Positions 34,484-45,179 of a stretch of DNA of 64,000 nt are shown in pieces. The notes beneath the pieces are model-generated. The model did no database searches. It worked only from the letters and a program-made list of their open reading frames with translations, and was not told where the DNA came from. Position numbers and translations under genes: made by a program. Source of the stretch: Pristionchus mayeri (Eukaryota > Nematoda > Chromadorea > Rhabditida > Neodiplogasteridae); NCBI GenBank assembly GCA_036245805.1, contig BTRK01000003.1:35667215-35731214 (forward strand), in the 5' to 3' direction. Position 1 is the stretch's first letter; each line of letters begins with the position of its first letter.

Positions 34484-34920
34484 AAAAATAAATTTATTAG
34501 AATTATTAAAATCTCAGCAAATAAAAAAGGTGTGTTATAACTACATCCACTCGAAAGGGAATTCAAAGAGGAAAAGGAATATATTTTTCTTTTATTTTTT
34601 ATCCATTCGACTTTTTCGCAATTGAATTAATTGTACCTCAAAATTGTGAATAATGGGTGACCCTTGCTTGATCTACCCGAGTCTCTCGTCGCCATCGACC
34701 CGATAATCCCTCTCTGTGCCAGAGGGAAAACGAGATAGAAAGAAAAGAAGAGAGGGTGCAGAGAGTCAGAGGCTCATTTTGATGCACAATTAAAGTCGAA
34801 TGGATAAAATTAAAAAGAAAAATATATTTGAAATCCTCTTGGACTTTCCGTTCGAATGAATGTAGTTGCAACACACCTTTTTTGTTTGCTTCAATTTTAA
34901 AAATTCTAATAAATTTACAT
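34484..34920. mobile_element. 0.44-kb palindrome replacing hlh-11 psi2 exon 2
   Basis: AATAAATTTATTAGAATT at the left and its inverse AATTCTAATAAATTTA at the right, with arms GGTGTGTTATAACTACATCC and TTTTATCCATTCGACTTT. It stands where other copies have exon 2; the paralogous intron ends at AAAGTTCAA just before it (34452). Confidence 0.8.
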
Positions 34921-35518
34921 TTTAAATAAAAAATTGATGGGTGTGTTCGCCATCGAAAAATACCACGGAAAACAATTTCGCTTTTTTTTATCAATCTCTC
35001 GAGAAGAAATATTTAGGAAAATGCGATTTCGACGCGACGTCATCTACCGTTAATGGGAACTTCCAGTGCAAAATGAATGTGTCCATCGTTATCAGCACCG
35101 TTGATGACCCCCAAAGGCAGAGTTTCGGGAAATTGGTCATTTTGTCTGTGCCAGACTTTGCTCGATTCTTACGCGACCGGCCTCATATCGCATGCTGCAG
35201 TGGCCGATCCCTTTCACCTGCTCCTGCCATGCTCCCCCCCCCCCTGAGCCCACAGTACCCTGATTATAGCGCATCCTAATCCTACCGTATACCTGCACGC
35301 TACCGTACCTTACTATCCCTGATCCTACAGTACCCTGATCCTACAGTACTTCTCCTACAGTACCCTCTCCTACCGTATACATGCATGCGTCTCCAGTCGT
35401 TTGCGATCTGCCGTCGTATCCGCCTGCCAATGTCCGCATTGCCGGTCTTATCGATGCCGTTCGTCGGCGAGACATCGACTGCAATCGATAAAAGTATTCC
35501 TTACCCAGATTAATTCAG

Positions 35519-36835
35519 ATCTGTGGTAAGGAATACTCGATCAGGTTTTCTTGTTCATCTATTTTATCGATCAATAATATTCGATCATCCAAATTCACTT
35601 ATTTTTTGTTTTTATTGTTACAGATGCATATGGCAAACTGAAAAACAATCGAAAGCTTACATTTTACAACATTGTTGAAACCAATCCAAAAGACAATCAG
35701 ACAATCTGTTCATTGGAACCAAAAGAGAAAACGCCCAAGATAAAATCGTTGTTTGTGTTTCAGCATGGAGACAAAACCATCGAGTCACGGCTGTTTGCAG
35801 TGCTCTCTTGACTATGGATGCAAAAGAGCTGAAAAATTATTCGAGGTAAAACTCCCAATCTACGTTGGGTTATTCACGAAATTTTTGAGAAAAACATGTT
35901 TTCGAGAAGTTCCAGAAACAGTATGGAAAAATCTTCCATCGGATGGTTCATTAATGGATTAGAGTGTGCCGAATTCATTTTAATAGATATGATAAAAGCC
36001 TTCAGGATGATGCGTGAGGCGACTAAGCACAACTCGGAATGTCTGGGTCCTCTGCTGAAGAAGGCGGCGATTGACGAGGCTGAGACCATGGCCATCTACG
36101 GGTTGCTGTGCTGGTCGAGCTGTGAGTCGTTCTGCATACTCTTTCAACGATAAGACTGGCGAGAGATCACGCAAAATGAAGAGATCAGTTCTTCCGAAGA
36201 CATCCCCTGTCCAATATTTTCAAGTTATTACCCACTCGCCTTTCCAGCAAATCTCCAAATTTGTCATAGACACTAGATGGAATGATAACTATTTCGTAGT
36301 AACAAAATAGTTCTCATTCCACCTAGTGTATAAGATACCAAATATTTGTTCGCAAGAAATCATTTCTGCATGCTGCGTTTTCACTCGAAGATCATATGAG
36401 TGACAGATTACAATTATTGCCTCAACATTTCAGACCTCTCTAACTCCTCGCTCCGAGTGCGTGAGACCTGCTCCGCAAGTACCATCTCCGCATCTTCCAG
36501 GAGTTGAACCAGCATTACAAGTGCGTTTGACGCCTGTGATTTCGATGAAATCTAAAGAGATGCAATTTATCGTCCGCCCTAAGATGGTGTACTACTCGGA
36601 TATTTCCAGGAAAACAGGACGAACGGACTACTTCGCCCGAGTTTCTTACGTTACTTGTATCCTGCTGTGTGTTCAGGTAGCCAATTTTATTTTTTCTTAT
36701 ATTAAAATTATTTATAAAATACAAAGAAAATAAAAAATACAGGCGGCGATTCAGCGGCTGAAGGAGGATAAGGTCGTTTACCGATTACTGGATGTGTATA
36801 GAGGCGATGAGTTGGTGTACAATGTGGTCAAGTGA
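35519..36835 (+). pseudogene. nuclear hormone receptor copy C
   Basis: Exon-like pieces: 35519-35544, about 35634-35700 (AYGKLKNNRKLTFYNIVET), 36006-36121 (MMREATKHNSECLGPLLKKA), 36434-36520, 36610-36676 (KTGRTDYFARVSYVTCILLC), and 36743-36835 (AAIQRLKEDKVVYRLLDVYR, stop TGA). Exon 36434-36520 has 87 bases against 85 in copies A and D: TGCTACAAG has become TGCTCCGCAAG, which breaks the frame. There is no DNA-binding domain. The region 35760-35900 that matches copy D also has stops. It is a pseudogene with preserved splice sites. Confidence 0.87.
36269..36329. mobile_element. 60-bp hairpin MITE in NHR copy C intron
   Basis: ACACTAGATGGAATGATAAC and TATTTCGTAG are followed by the inverse (AATAGTTCTCATTCCACCTA, GTGT). 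The same element is in the matching intron of copy D (46543), where it is itself interrupted, and is absent from copy A. It is related to the larger CACTAGGTCGGATGAG family. Confidence 0.8.
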
Positions 36836-37119
36836 AGTTGGCCCATGTACGATACAATATTGAAAAGAATCAATGAAGTTCAACATGTAAGATCAGTGAT
36901 AAATTATATGAATTGTACATACACACAAGAAGCCTCCACTGTTTGGTTACTTGTGGTGGATATAGTTTGACGATTGCCTGACTTTAGGCGCTAACGCGTC
37001 TCGTTGCCTGCCAACGCCATATGAATACGTTTCAAAGATGTTTCATAGGCAAAATAACAATACTTTTTCGATTTTCCTTCAACTGTTTCTGCAAAAATAA
37101 TAATAATGTGATGAACCAG

Positions 37120-37343
37120 ACGACATTTCAAAACCGTTTTACCTCTTTCAGTCCGAGAACCGAAGTGATAACAGAACAGATCAGAGTTGGGGGAAGAGCA
37201 GGGAAGACGTGTCTGACACTCTCTCAATTCCACACGCTCTCTCGCCTGGACGAGACAGCATGCGAAATGAAGAGAGCATCAGTCGCGAAACTACAGAAGC
37301 AGGTCAACGATCTTACGCGGATAGAGCAAACGACATTTTGTGC
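37120..37343. repeat. conserved 220-bp block downstream of NHR (copy 3)
   Basis: Same block as at 24135 and 48206, with the hairpin CTCTCTCAATTCCACACGC against GACAGCATGCGAAATGAAGA. About 90% or more of positions appear identical by eye to the other copies. Confidence 0.65.
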
Positions 37344-37612
37344 TTAAAATGACATCAGAAAGCGGTGGGTGCACTTCTACTTCTACTACTTACTAAAATT
37401 TACTATAAAATTTAGAGATGTCGATACCTAAACAATCGGTTCATAAAGGGGGCGGGGCTAGAGCAAAAAGGGGCGTGCCTACACACACATCTCAAGGCGC
37501 ATATTGTACTGGATCTATCTAGCACGGACTGAGTAGTCGACGAGGCAGGCAGAGTCATTATTCATTCTTACTTGAGTCTTTGTGAGGGGTGATTGAAAGT
37601 GTAAATGGTGGC

Positions 37613-38938
37613 GGACATTTTTCTAAAAATTTTGTACATTTTTATAAAAATCCAAAACCTATCTTACAATTATTCTACAATAGTTAGGGGTACGGTAAGA
37701 TAGTTTAAAATAATTGTATGCTCAATTTTGGATTTTTTGAAAAATGTTTGACCCAAGGAACTGGGTTACGGTAGTTACTTGGGTACTGTATAATCGATTG
37801 GGCATGGTACCAGGACTTTTTAAAAATAAAGTTAGTTTGCGATAATCGGGGGTTACGGTAGTGGTATACGGTATCTGGTGGTACTGCACTATTGATTGGG
37901 TACGGTACCTAGTCTTGACCTACCATTTACCTACCAACCTTTTTTTGACCATGACCCCCTATAACACACTATCTGACAGAATCGAAATAGACTTGGCACT
38001 GGCCAAAAATTCGAATTCCTACTGACTTCACCAATAGGTCGGCCTCGTCGAGGGAAACCGACGTGCATCGCCAGAAGTTCGATCCGCATCCGCGCGGTCG
38101 CGGGCGCGGATGTCGAAAAAATACTACGGTAGCATCGATTTCTTTAAATCGACTCCAATCACTGCGGCGGTAGGGGCGCTGCATTCCTTGACAAATTCTA
38201 ACACTTTTTTACTCCGGTGAATTTTTCGATCAGATTCCATCTAACGGTAGAAATCGATAATTCTTCTTTTACTTCGGATACAATTTCAATTCCCCAGAAA
38301 TTTTTTAAGAACCCCCACAAATATTATTATTGATTTAGCTTTTGCTTGAGCCGATACATACTTCAGTAGAAAGGCGCGAATTAAAATTTCCCGGAAGGAA
38401 GTTAAAATTAATTATGAATGAATTATGGTGCAATTTTTGGGTTACGGTAGGTGAGTGCAAAGGTTGGACGACTTTTACCAACGGATGTCACATGGTCTTA
38501 AAATCGATTTTAGACAATCCTACACCATTTGGGAAAAGTCGTCCAACTTTTGCACTCGCTTACCGTAACCCCTAATATTTGATGCTTTGCTCCTAATGCA
38601 TTCATAATTAATTTTAACTTCCTTCCGGGAAATTTTAATTCGCGCCTTTCTACTGAAGTATGTATCGGCTCAATCAAAAGCTAAATCATCAATAATATTT
38701 GTGGGGGTTCTTGAAAAATTTCTGGGGAATTGAAATTGTATCCGAAGTAAAAGTAGAATTATCGATTTCTACAGTTAGATGGAATCTGATCGAAAAATTC
38801 ACCGTAGTAAAAATTTCTTAGAATTTGTCAAGGAACGCAGCGCCCCTACCGCCGCAGTGATTGGAGTCGATTTAAAGAAATCTATGCTACCGTAGTATTT
38901 TTAAAGAAATCTACCGTAGTATTTTTTCGACATCCGCG
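37613..38938. mobile_element. repeat cluster with an 0.85-kb palindrome, replacing unit sequence
   Basis: The segment replaces what units 2 and 4 have here (48690-48935). It contains an AT-rich inverted pair at 37620-37745 and a palindrome from about 38090 to 38935. Inverse segments of the palindrome include AAATTTCCCGGAAGGAAGTT, GAAAGGCGCGAATTAAAATT and TACGGTAGGTGAGTGCAAAG. The palindrome's left side matches 1520-1743. Confidence 0.75.
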
Positions 38939-41900
38939 ACCCTCAATCAGGAAAATCCCCTGATTTAGGTTCTGGATCCAGGCCCAAAACAAGATTATCC
39001 ATGAACTTATAACAATAAAAACACTTATTAAGCATCCAGACGGGGGGAACCGGGCTAGAAGGGAAAACTTGTTAACCGAATAGCGAGAGACGCAAAAATA
39101 AGTGCATGTATTATACTACGAAACAAGTGAGGAAGGGCAACGCTAAATAACTAAATATAATGAGAAAACGACGGGGGGGGGGCTAAATATTGGGGCGGAG
39201 CCTAGATAGTGAGGTGACGAGAAGTGTGCGGCAGCGGGGCGAAACGCGCGCGCACCATCAGCGCACGAGCAGATTCGCGTGCGACGACGGCGGAGGCGAG
39301 GAGGAGGTCACGGATCCTGAAATCGATCGATCGATTATTTATTGGTGGATACTGTATCAATGTAGTCTTGTAACAGCTCTCAACTCTACACATGAGGACA
39401 ATCAAGTATCAGTAATAAATACAGTTCACGATAGCCAGGCTACAGTACCCACTACCGTACCTTCCATCTGCTTGATAGCCTCTAGCAGCACGTTGAGAGT
39501 GCGGGCCGTGAAGGCTAAGGGCGGACTCGAGACGGGAAGCTGCTGCTGAGCTACCGTAGTCCCCGCCTGCTGCTGCAAGATCTCCATCTGTTAAACGAAG
39601 GAAAGATTGTTGATTATGTCGACTACAGTATCCCCCGATACATCATTACAGTACCCAACGGTAACCCATACCGATCCCATACGGTAAATGAAGAACGGCA
39701 TCCCACTCTATCCTAGGGATGGCTTAGCTAGAATGACTCTTCATTGCTCTCTCACCGGTTATACTGCAGGCAGAATCAAAAGAGGATTGAAATTATGTTT
39801 TGGTGGGAATCTTTAGGCTATGAGATTTTAGTTATTTAAGATGGCGAGTGTGGAGCGCAAGTGCATTGCTGAGGAGCAAAGCATCAAATATTATCTGTTT
39901 TGTGAAACGTCTAAATTCCTGGCAAAAAATCATCGCGTTTTACTAATTCATCCCTGCACCATCCCTGCAGCCTACTGCTCCTAGATCGTTACAGTCCCCT
40001 ACAGTATCCCGCTACCGTACCCCTACAGTACCTGCTGCTGCAGTGAGGGCGCCGAGGAGGCGTTGCTGAGCGAGACGAGGTTCGCCAGCGAGACGTCCAC
40101 GCGCAGCGGCTGCGTCGGCGTAGGTCGGCTGTAACCGACGAGGCTGCAGCTGCTGCTGCTGCGGCTGCTGCAGCCGGCTGCTGATGCGAGTCCGCAGCTG
40201 CTGCAGATGCAGCAAGTGCAGCTGCTGCTGCCATCGTCGTCAGCGGACTGCGATCGCCCCCGGACAACAAGCGAGTCGTATCGAGCAGAGGACTGCCTGA
40301 AGCAAAATTTTGAAATTTCCTTGTAACTGCTTTCATTATTTCGAATGTACATTGAGCGTGTTTGTTTGTGTTTCAGAAAAGGTTCATACATATCAGGACC
40401 AAGAGATGATTGAGAATCGCGAGGTCACAACGAAGAAAAAATTATCAATTGCCAAAAAAATTCCCCATGGACCTTAATAATCAAACAATATCATAATAGA
40501 GCGTAAACAGAAAGGAATGTGAAAATGCAGCATTGAAAAATTATTGGCACTCTTGGAGATTGAATTTTCATTATTCCCGCAAGAGGAAATGGGACGTGCC
40601 ATTCATTTGCCCTGTTGTCAGAGATATTCAAGTGAGTAATGATCATTGATCAAATGGATAAACCCCTCCACTCACCCTGAAATTGTCTTTCTTTATCTAT
40701 GTCTGGAATTTGAAATTTTGCGTGACGTTTTCAGGGGGTATCGCTGCATAAAACATCTCATCAGCATCATCATCCGACAGATTCCCCAGCGAAACAAGAC
40801 GCTCTATCATCAGCGCGCTAAGAAAAATCTGCATGAGTCATGATATCACTTCGTCAGTGCCTTTACAGTTTCTGGCACTGCTTGATGGCCCTTCGACTGC
40901 TGACAGACTCTTATTTTGACAGGAGAAGAGCGAGAAAAGAGAGAGTAACATCAGAAAGGACGATCTTATCTCCTCTCTATTTCCACGGTCTCTTTCACTT
41001 CTGAATCTATGTCTAGCCGCAAACCCAACCCGATACAATACGTCACGGTACCTCGTTCCCGCTCCAGCACCAGAAACTAATAGAGATTCGCAAGCTACGG
41101 TAGGTTACGGTAGCATACTGTAGGCTACAGTACCTCGTTCCCCCTCCAGCTGGTTCTGCAACTCGGTGATCTGGGGCATCTCCGACAGCGAAGATGTCGT
41201 GGGCGTCACCGAGAGCGACGCAGCTGCTGCAGCTGCTGCAGATCCGCCCGAGGACTGGGCTGCTGCCGCGGCAGCGATGTTGTTCTGTAATGTTGTTGTT
41301 GTTGACAGAAAGGTGATTCGGAGGAGCACAAGCCTCTCTGGTTAGAGAACAGTCTGTGTTCGCACTGCGAGGCAGCGAGTACGGAAGGGTATCTCAAAAG
41401 CAATCGTCTAACAAGGACTGTTGTCTCAATGACTATTAGGATACGGTAGCTTTGGGCTGCAATTGCCTGTAGGATGCAGCAAGCGGCAGCAGATGCAGCA
41501 AGTGCAGCTGCTCCTGCCATCGTCGTCAGCGGACTACGATCGCCCCCGGACAACAAGCGAGTCGAGTCGAGCAGAGGACTGCCTGAAGCAAAATTTCGAA
41601 ATTTCCTTGTAACTGCTTTCATTATTTCGTATGTACATTGAGCGTGTTTGTTTGTGTTTCAGAAAAGGTTCATACATATCAGGACCAAGAGATGATTGAG
41701 AATCGCGAGGTCACAACGAAGGAAAAATTATCAATTGCCAAAAGAATTTCCCATGGACCTTAATAATCAAACAATATCATAATAGAGCGTAAACAGAAAG
41801 GAATGTGAAAATGCAGCATTGAAAAATTATTGGCACTCTTGGAGATTGAATTTTCATTATTCCCGCAAGAGGAAATAGGACGTGCCATTCATTTGCCCTG

Positions 41901-42884
41901 TTGTCAGAGATATTCAAGTGAGTAATGATCATTGATCAAATGGATAAACCCCTCCACTCACCCTGCAGTCCCAGCTGTGCGAGTCCGCCGAACGATGGGA
42001 TGGGCGAGAGCGGAGTGTGCGTGCTCGAGGCGGAGCCGATCGTGCGCAGCTTCGACTCCAGATACATGCGCATCACTGCAAGGGGGCGGGGCTTAGGAAT
42101 ACCGAGCTTGTTTCGCAATATTTATGGCCACCTTGATAATTTTAATGCGGATTAGATCACCGAGAGTGCTAGGCTTAGGCGCTGGCGTCATCCGTTATTA
42201 ATTATGTTGCATTTTACATTTATTATGTTGCATTTTACATTTTAGATATGTTTCATATTTGTGACAATACTCGTCAAGTTTTACCATTTGCAATGGTACC
42301 CGTGGTCACATCTGAAGAAAAATGTTAAAAAATACCAGCCTTTACCCCCTATTGTCAAAGCTGCGAGAAAGAAATTGTCTTTCTTTATCTATGTCTGGAA
42401 TTTGAAATTTTGGGTGACGTTTTCAGGGGGTATCGCTGCATAAAACATCTCATCAGGATCATCATCCGACAGATTCCCCAGCGAAACAAGACGCTCTATC
42501 ATCAGCGCGCTAAGAAAAATCTGCATGAGTCATGATATCTCTTCGTCAGTGCCTTTACAGTTTCTGGCACTGCTTGATGGCCCTTCGACTGCTGACAGAC
42601 TCTTATCTTGACAGGAGAAGAGCGAGAAAAGAGAGAGTAACATCAGAAAGGACGATCTTATCTCCTCTCTATTTCCACGGTCTCTTTCACTTCTGAATCT
42701 ATGTCTAGCCGCAAAACCCAACCCGATACAATACGTCACGGTACCTCGTTCCCGCTCCAGCACCAGAAACTGGAGGAGCTGGAAGGAATGGACTCGAATG
42801 AGTCGGACTCCTGCTCGAGTGGGGGCTTCTTCCAGACTGCAGAGGGGGGGCCAGAGGACATCTGAAATTGTCATTTTCTTATCC

Positions 42885-42946
42885 TTTACTAGGCCGGCTG
42901 CCCCCCACCTTCGGCGGGGGGCCCGTCCTAGCGGAGTAGGTTTCGC
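42885..42946. repeat. GC-rich inverted patch
   Basis: CTAGGCCGGCTGCCCCCCAC followed by CTTCGGCGGGGGGCCCGTCC and TAGCGGAGTAGG. It is inverse-related to 2420-2465. It can form a short GC stem and is probably the end of an element not otherwise present here. Confidence 0.5.
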
Positions 42947-43063
42947 AATCACTCGTTTCGAAACTTGTTGATGCGCGATCTCTCTCCCTCCAAATTTCGT
43001 AATCGTTTCGCAATCCGGACAGACGTACGGACACAGCGCTTTATATATAGGTATAGATTTGGA

Positions 43064-43150
43064 CACTACTTCGGATGAGACCTATGACGTCATGCCGCCT
43101 TTGATATATCAAAGGCGGCGAGGCGTCATTGTTCTCATCGGACCTAGTGC
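43064..43150. mobile_element. palindromic MITE in hlh-11 psi3 intron
   Basis: ACACTACTTCGGATGAGACC, TATGACGTCATGCCGCC and TTTGATATATCAAAGGCGG are followed by the inverse (GGCGTCATTGTTCTCATCGG, ACCTAGTG). It is the same family as 27388-27477. The centre TTTGATATATCAAA is a perfect palindrome. Confidence 0.82.
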
Positions 43151-45179
43151 CTTCTTTTCCATTACGTTCTGCATTTCTGCATAATTTTGTGTGGTATTAT
43201 GTGCTTTTTATAACGGATTTTAGTTCGGTAGACGATGCAAACAAATACAGATGAGAGTCATTTTGGTTTTCGGGTGCGTTCCGATATTGGGATTTAACAA
43301 AATTTCTGATGCCCCTTCAGTGGGGCCTTGAAATTCTTCGAATACAAACAAAAACAACAACAAAATCCTTTTGTTCAATCACAGTTGTCATGTTTTATGA
43401 TAATATTTAATCGACATCGTTTTCAAAATTAACAGGCATGTGGACGTCGACTTTCGTTGTCTTATCAAGTAACAAATGAGTTTCATTGACTTCTCAAGTG
43501 ATTTTCCGTAATTGATTTTTCAATACTTCTATCGAGCCCCGAGTAAAAATTAATAGTCAGTCGTGATCATCAACTGCCTATCAGAATGATCCCTGTAAAT
43601 CCGGTAATCGATGATATCTGCATACCGTATCCTCCTCGCTGCTGCTCGTTCGCTGCAGGAAGCGCGATCGCTCGGCGCGCAGCTGCTGGATCAGCTCCGC
43701 GGTCTGCTGCAGAATCGCCGCCTGCAACTCGACTACCGTAATCCGGAAACAATCTCGGCGAAACCCAGCAAATTATCCCAAAGACAGACTTGGTTTGTTT
43801 GAGATTCATGGATATCTCAAACAGTCTTGCGGGAGTGCTTTATCAATATTTCTCTTGTCATCCATGTGAAATAATGCAATAATTTATTTTCTGTCATTAA
43901 AATTTGCGCTCTTCAAGCCCATCAGATATCAATGTCGTTGTTAAGCACAGGTTCGCATTTGTGTAGCTATAGGGGATGTCAATGGTAAAGGATCAAATAT
44001 CGTTGATCAAAGGCCAAAGACCAAACAACACAGACTACAAATCAAAGATCAAAGTTCAAACCTTGCTCAGCTTCTCGCCTTCCTTGCGTGGCAGCAGTGC
44101 GCGCAGCGACTGGAAGCCCGCGTTGATCGACTGAAATCGATAATGATCAGATACCGTAACCGAGCTACAGAATCAGATTTAGATTACCATTTATCGCACA
44201 CTTCTAATGCATATCGCATGATACAGTGGCCGATCCCTTTCACCTACTCCTACCATGCTCCCCCCCTGACCCCACAGTACCCTGATTCTACCATATCCTA
44301 ATCCTACCGTATACCTGCATGCTACCATACTATCCCTGATCCTACAGTACCCTGATCCTACAGTACCTCTCCTACAGTACGCTCTCCTACCGTATACATG
44401 CATACCGTATGCTGCATGCGTCTGCGTTCGTTGCAGTTTGCGATCTCCCGTCGTATCCGCCTGTCGATGTCCGCATTGCCCGTCTTCTCGATGCGTTTTT
44501 TTTGTTATTTTATATTAGGCTATCATCTGTGTGCTGGATTACTGAGGAGCGAAGCGACAAATCTTGTCTGCTTTGTGAAACACAAATGTCCTGGCAAGTG
44601 AGTCGTCGTTTTTTTTAATATTCGGATATGCTTCGGAATCAGTTTGTAATCAAGTGAGCGTCGACTCAATATTGACAGTGAGCTTCGACTCAATATTGAC
44701 AGTGAACGTCGACTCAATATTGACAATGCTTATGAAAAAAACACAAAATAGTGAGTTAACAAACGAAACAGTCATTTCTTCAGACTCCATTGTGGTCTGT
44801 AGTACTTGTGACGAACAAAACATCATAAAGTTTCTCTCTGTAGCCCTCCAAACTCATCATACATTACGTGCTTCCCTTCTCTCTTCCTTGTATGTGATCT
44901 ACGCGAGCTTATCACGACAGCTATCCTCTCCAGCCGGGTTGACTGATTGTTTGTGGATGTGTTTCAAAACAGAATCATAATAATTGAGTCAGGATTATTT
45001 ACAATATTCCGTTTGCATTTTTCAGTAACGCATTGATTGTTTCAGTTGTTATAAATTTGGTTGTCGTAGTGTTATTCGTAACATTTCAATTTTGAATGGA
45101 AAAATGGGAATTTCTCGAACGATATCGCTTTCAAAGAGGTGTTACGTATTTGTGTTTGTCTCTCTGGGGCGCCAGTTGC

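Larger units (their letters stand above)
30004..35476 (-). pseudogene. hlh-11: hlh-11 (AP-4) psi2
   Basis: Most exons are recognisable and several are whole: exon 9 30004-30062, exon 8 30223-30349 (FTARTINVLLEAIKHMEG), exon 5 32783-32933, exon 4 33144-33254 (MPSGPPSAAWKKPRLE). The damage is clear. Exon 3 (33871-33953) lacks 13 bases and is shifted. Exon 6 (from 31129) has lost its splice donor. Exon 7 (from 30688) stops about 148 bases in and lacks the PTPTQPLRVDVSL segment. Exon 2, which encodes SINAGFQSLRALLP, is gone, with a 0.4-kb palindrome (34484-34920) in the same interval. Exon 1 (35392-35476) reads IRRQIANDWRRM, so NCNER of the basic region is lost, and there is no start codon. A 1.15-kb palindrome and a MITE also interrupt its introns. 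Confidence 0.9.
39258..44490 (-). pseudogene. hlh-11: hlh-11 (AP-4) psi3 with shuffled exons
   Basis: Whole exons: 9 (39258-39316), 8 (39461-39587), 5 (41134-41284), 6 (41962-42075), 3 (43626-43721, AAILQQTAELIQQLRAERSR) and 2 (44062-44130, SINAGFQSLRALLP then RKEGEKLSK). Their order along the strand is 1-2-3-4-6-7-5-7-8-9. An internal duplication of about 1.2 kb followed by deletions doubled exon 7 (41485-41582 and 40032-40296) and put exon 5 downstream of exon 6. Exon 7 at 40032-40296 is 5 bases longer than in the intact gene, which is a frameshift. Exon 4 (42771-42861) runs into intron sequence without a donor. Exon 1 (about 44412-44490) lost its N-terminal start and its donor moved by 6 bases. 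No full-length AP-4 is possible. Confidence 0.9.

Noticed and set aside
35753..35962. Cysteine-containing frame (SHGCLQCSLDYGCKRAEKLF) as a possible zinc finger
   Set aside because: It is an out-of-frame reading of the segment that in copy D reads GKAIDSGLTTVIP; the CxxC is accidental.
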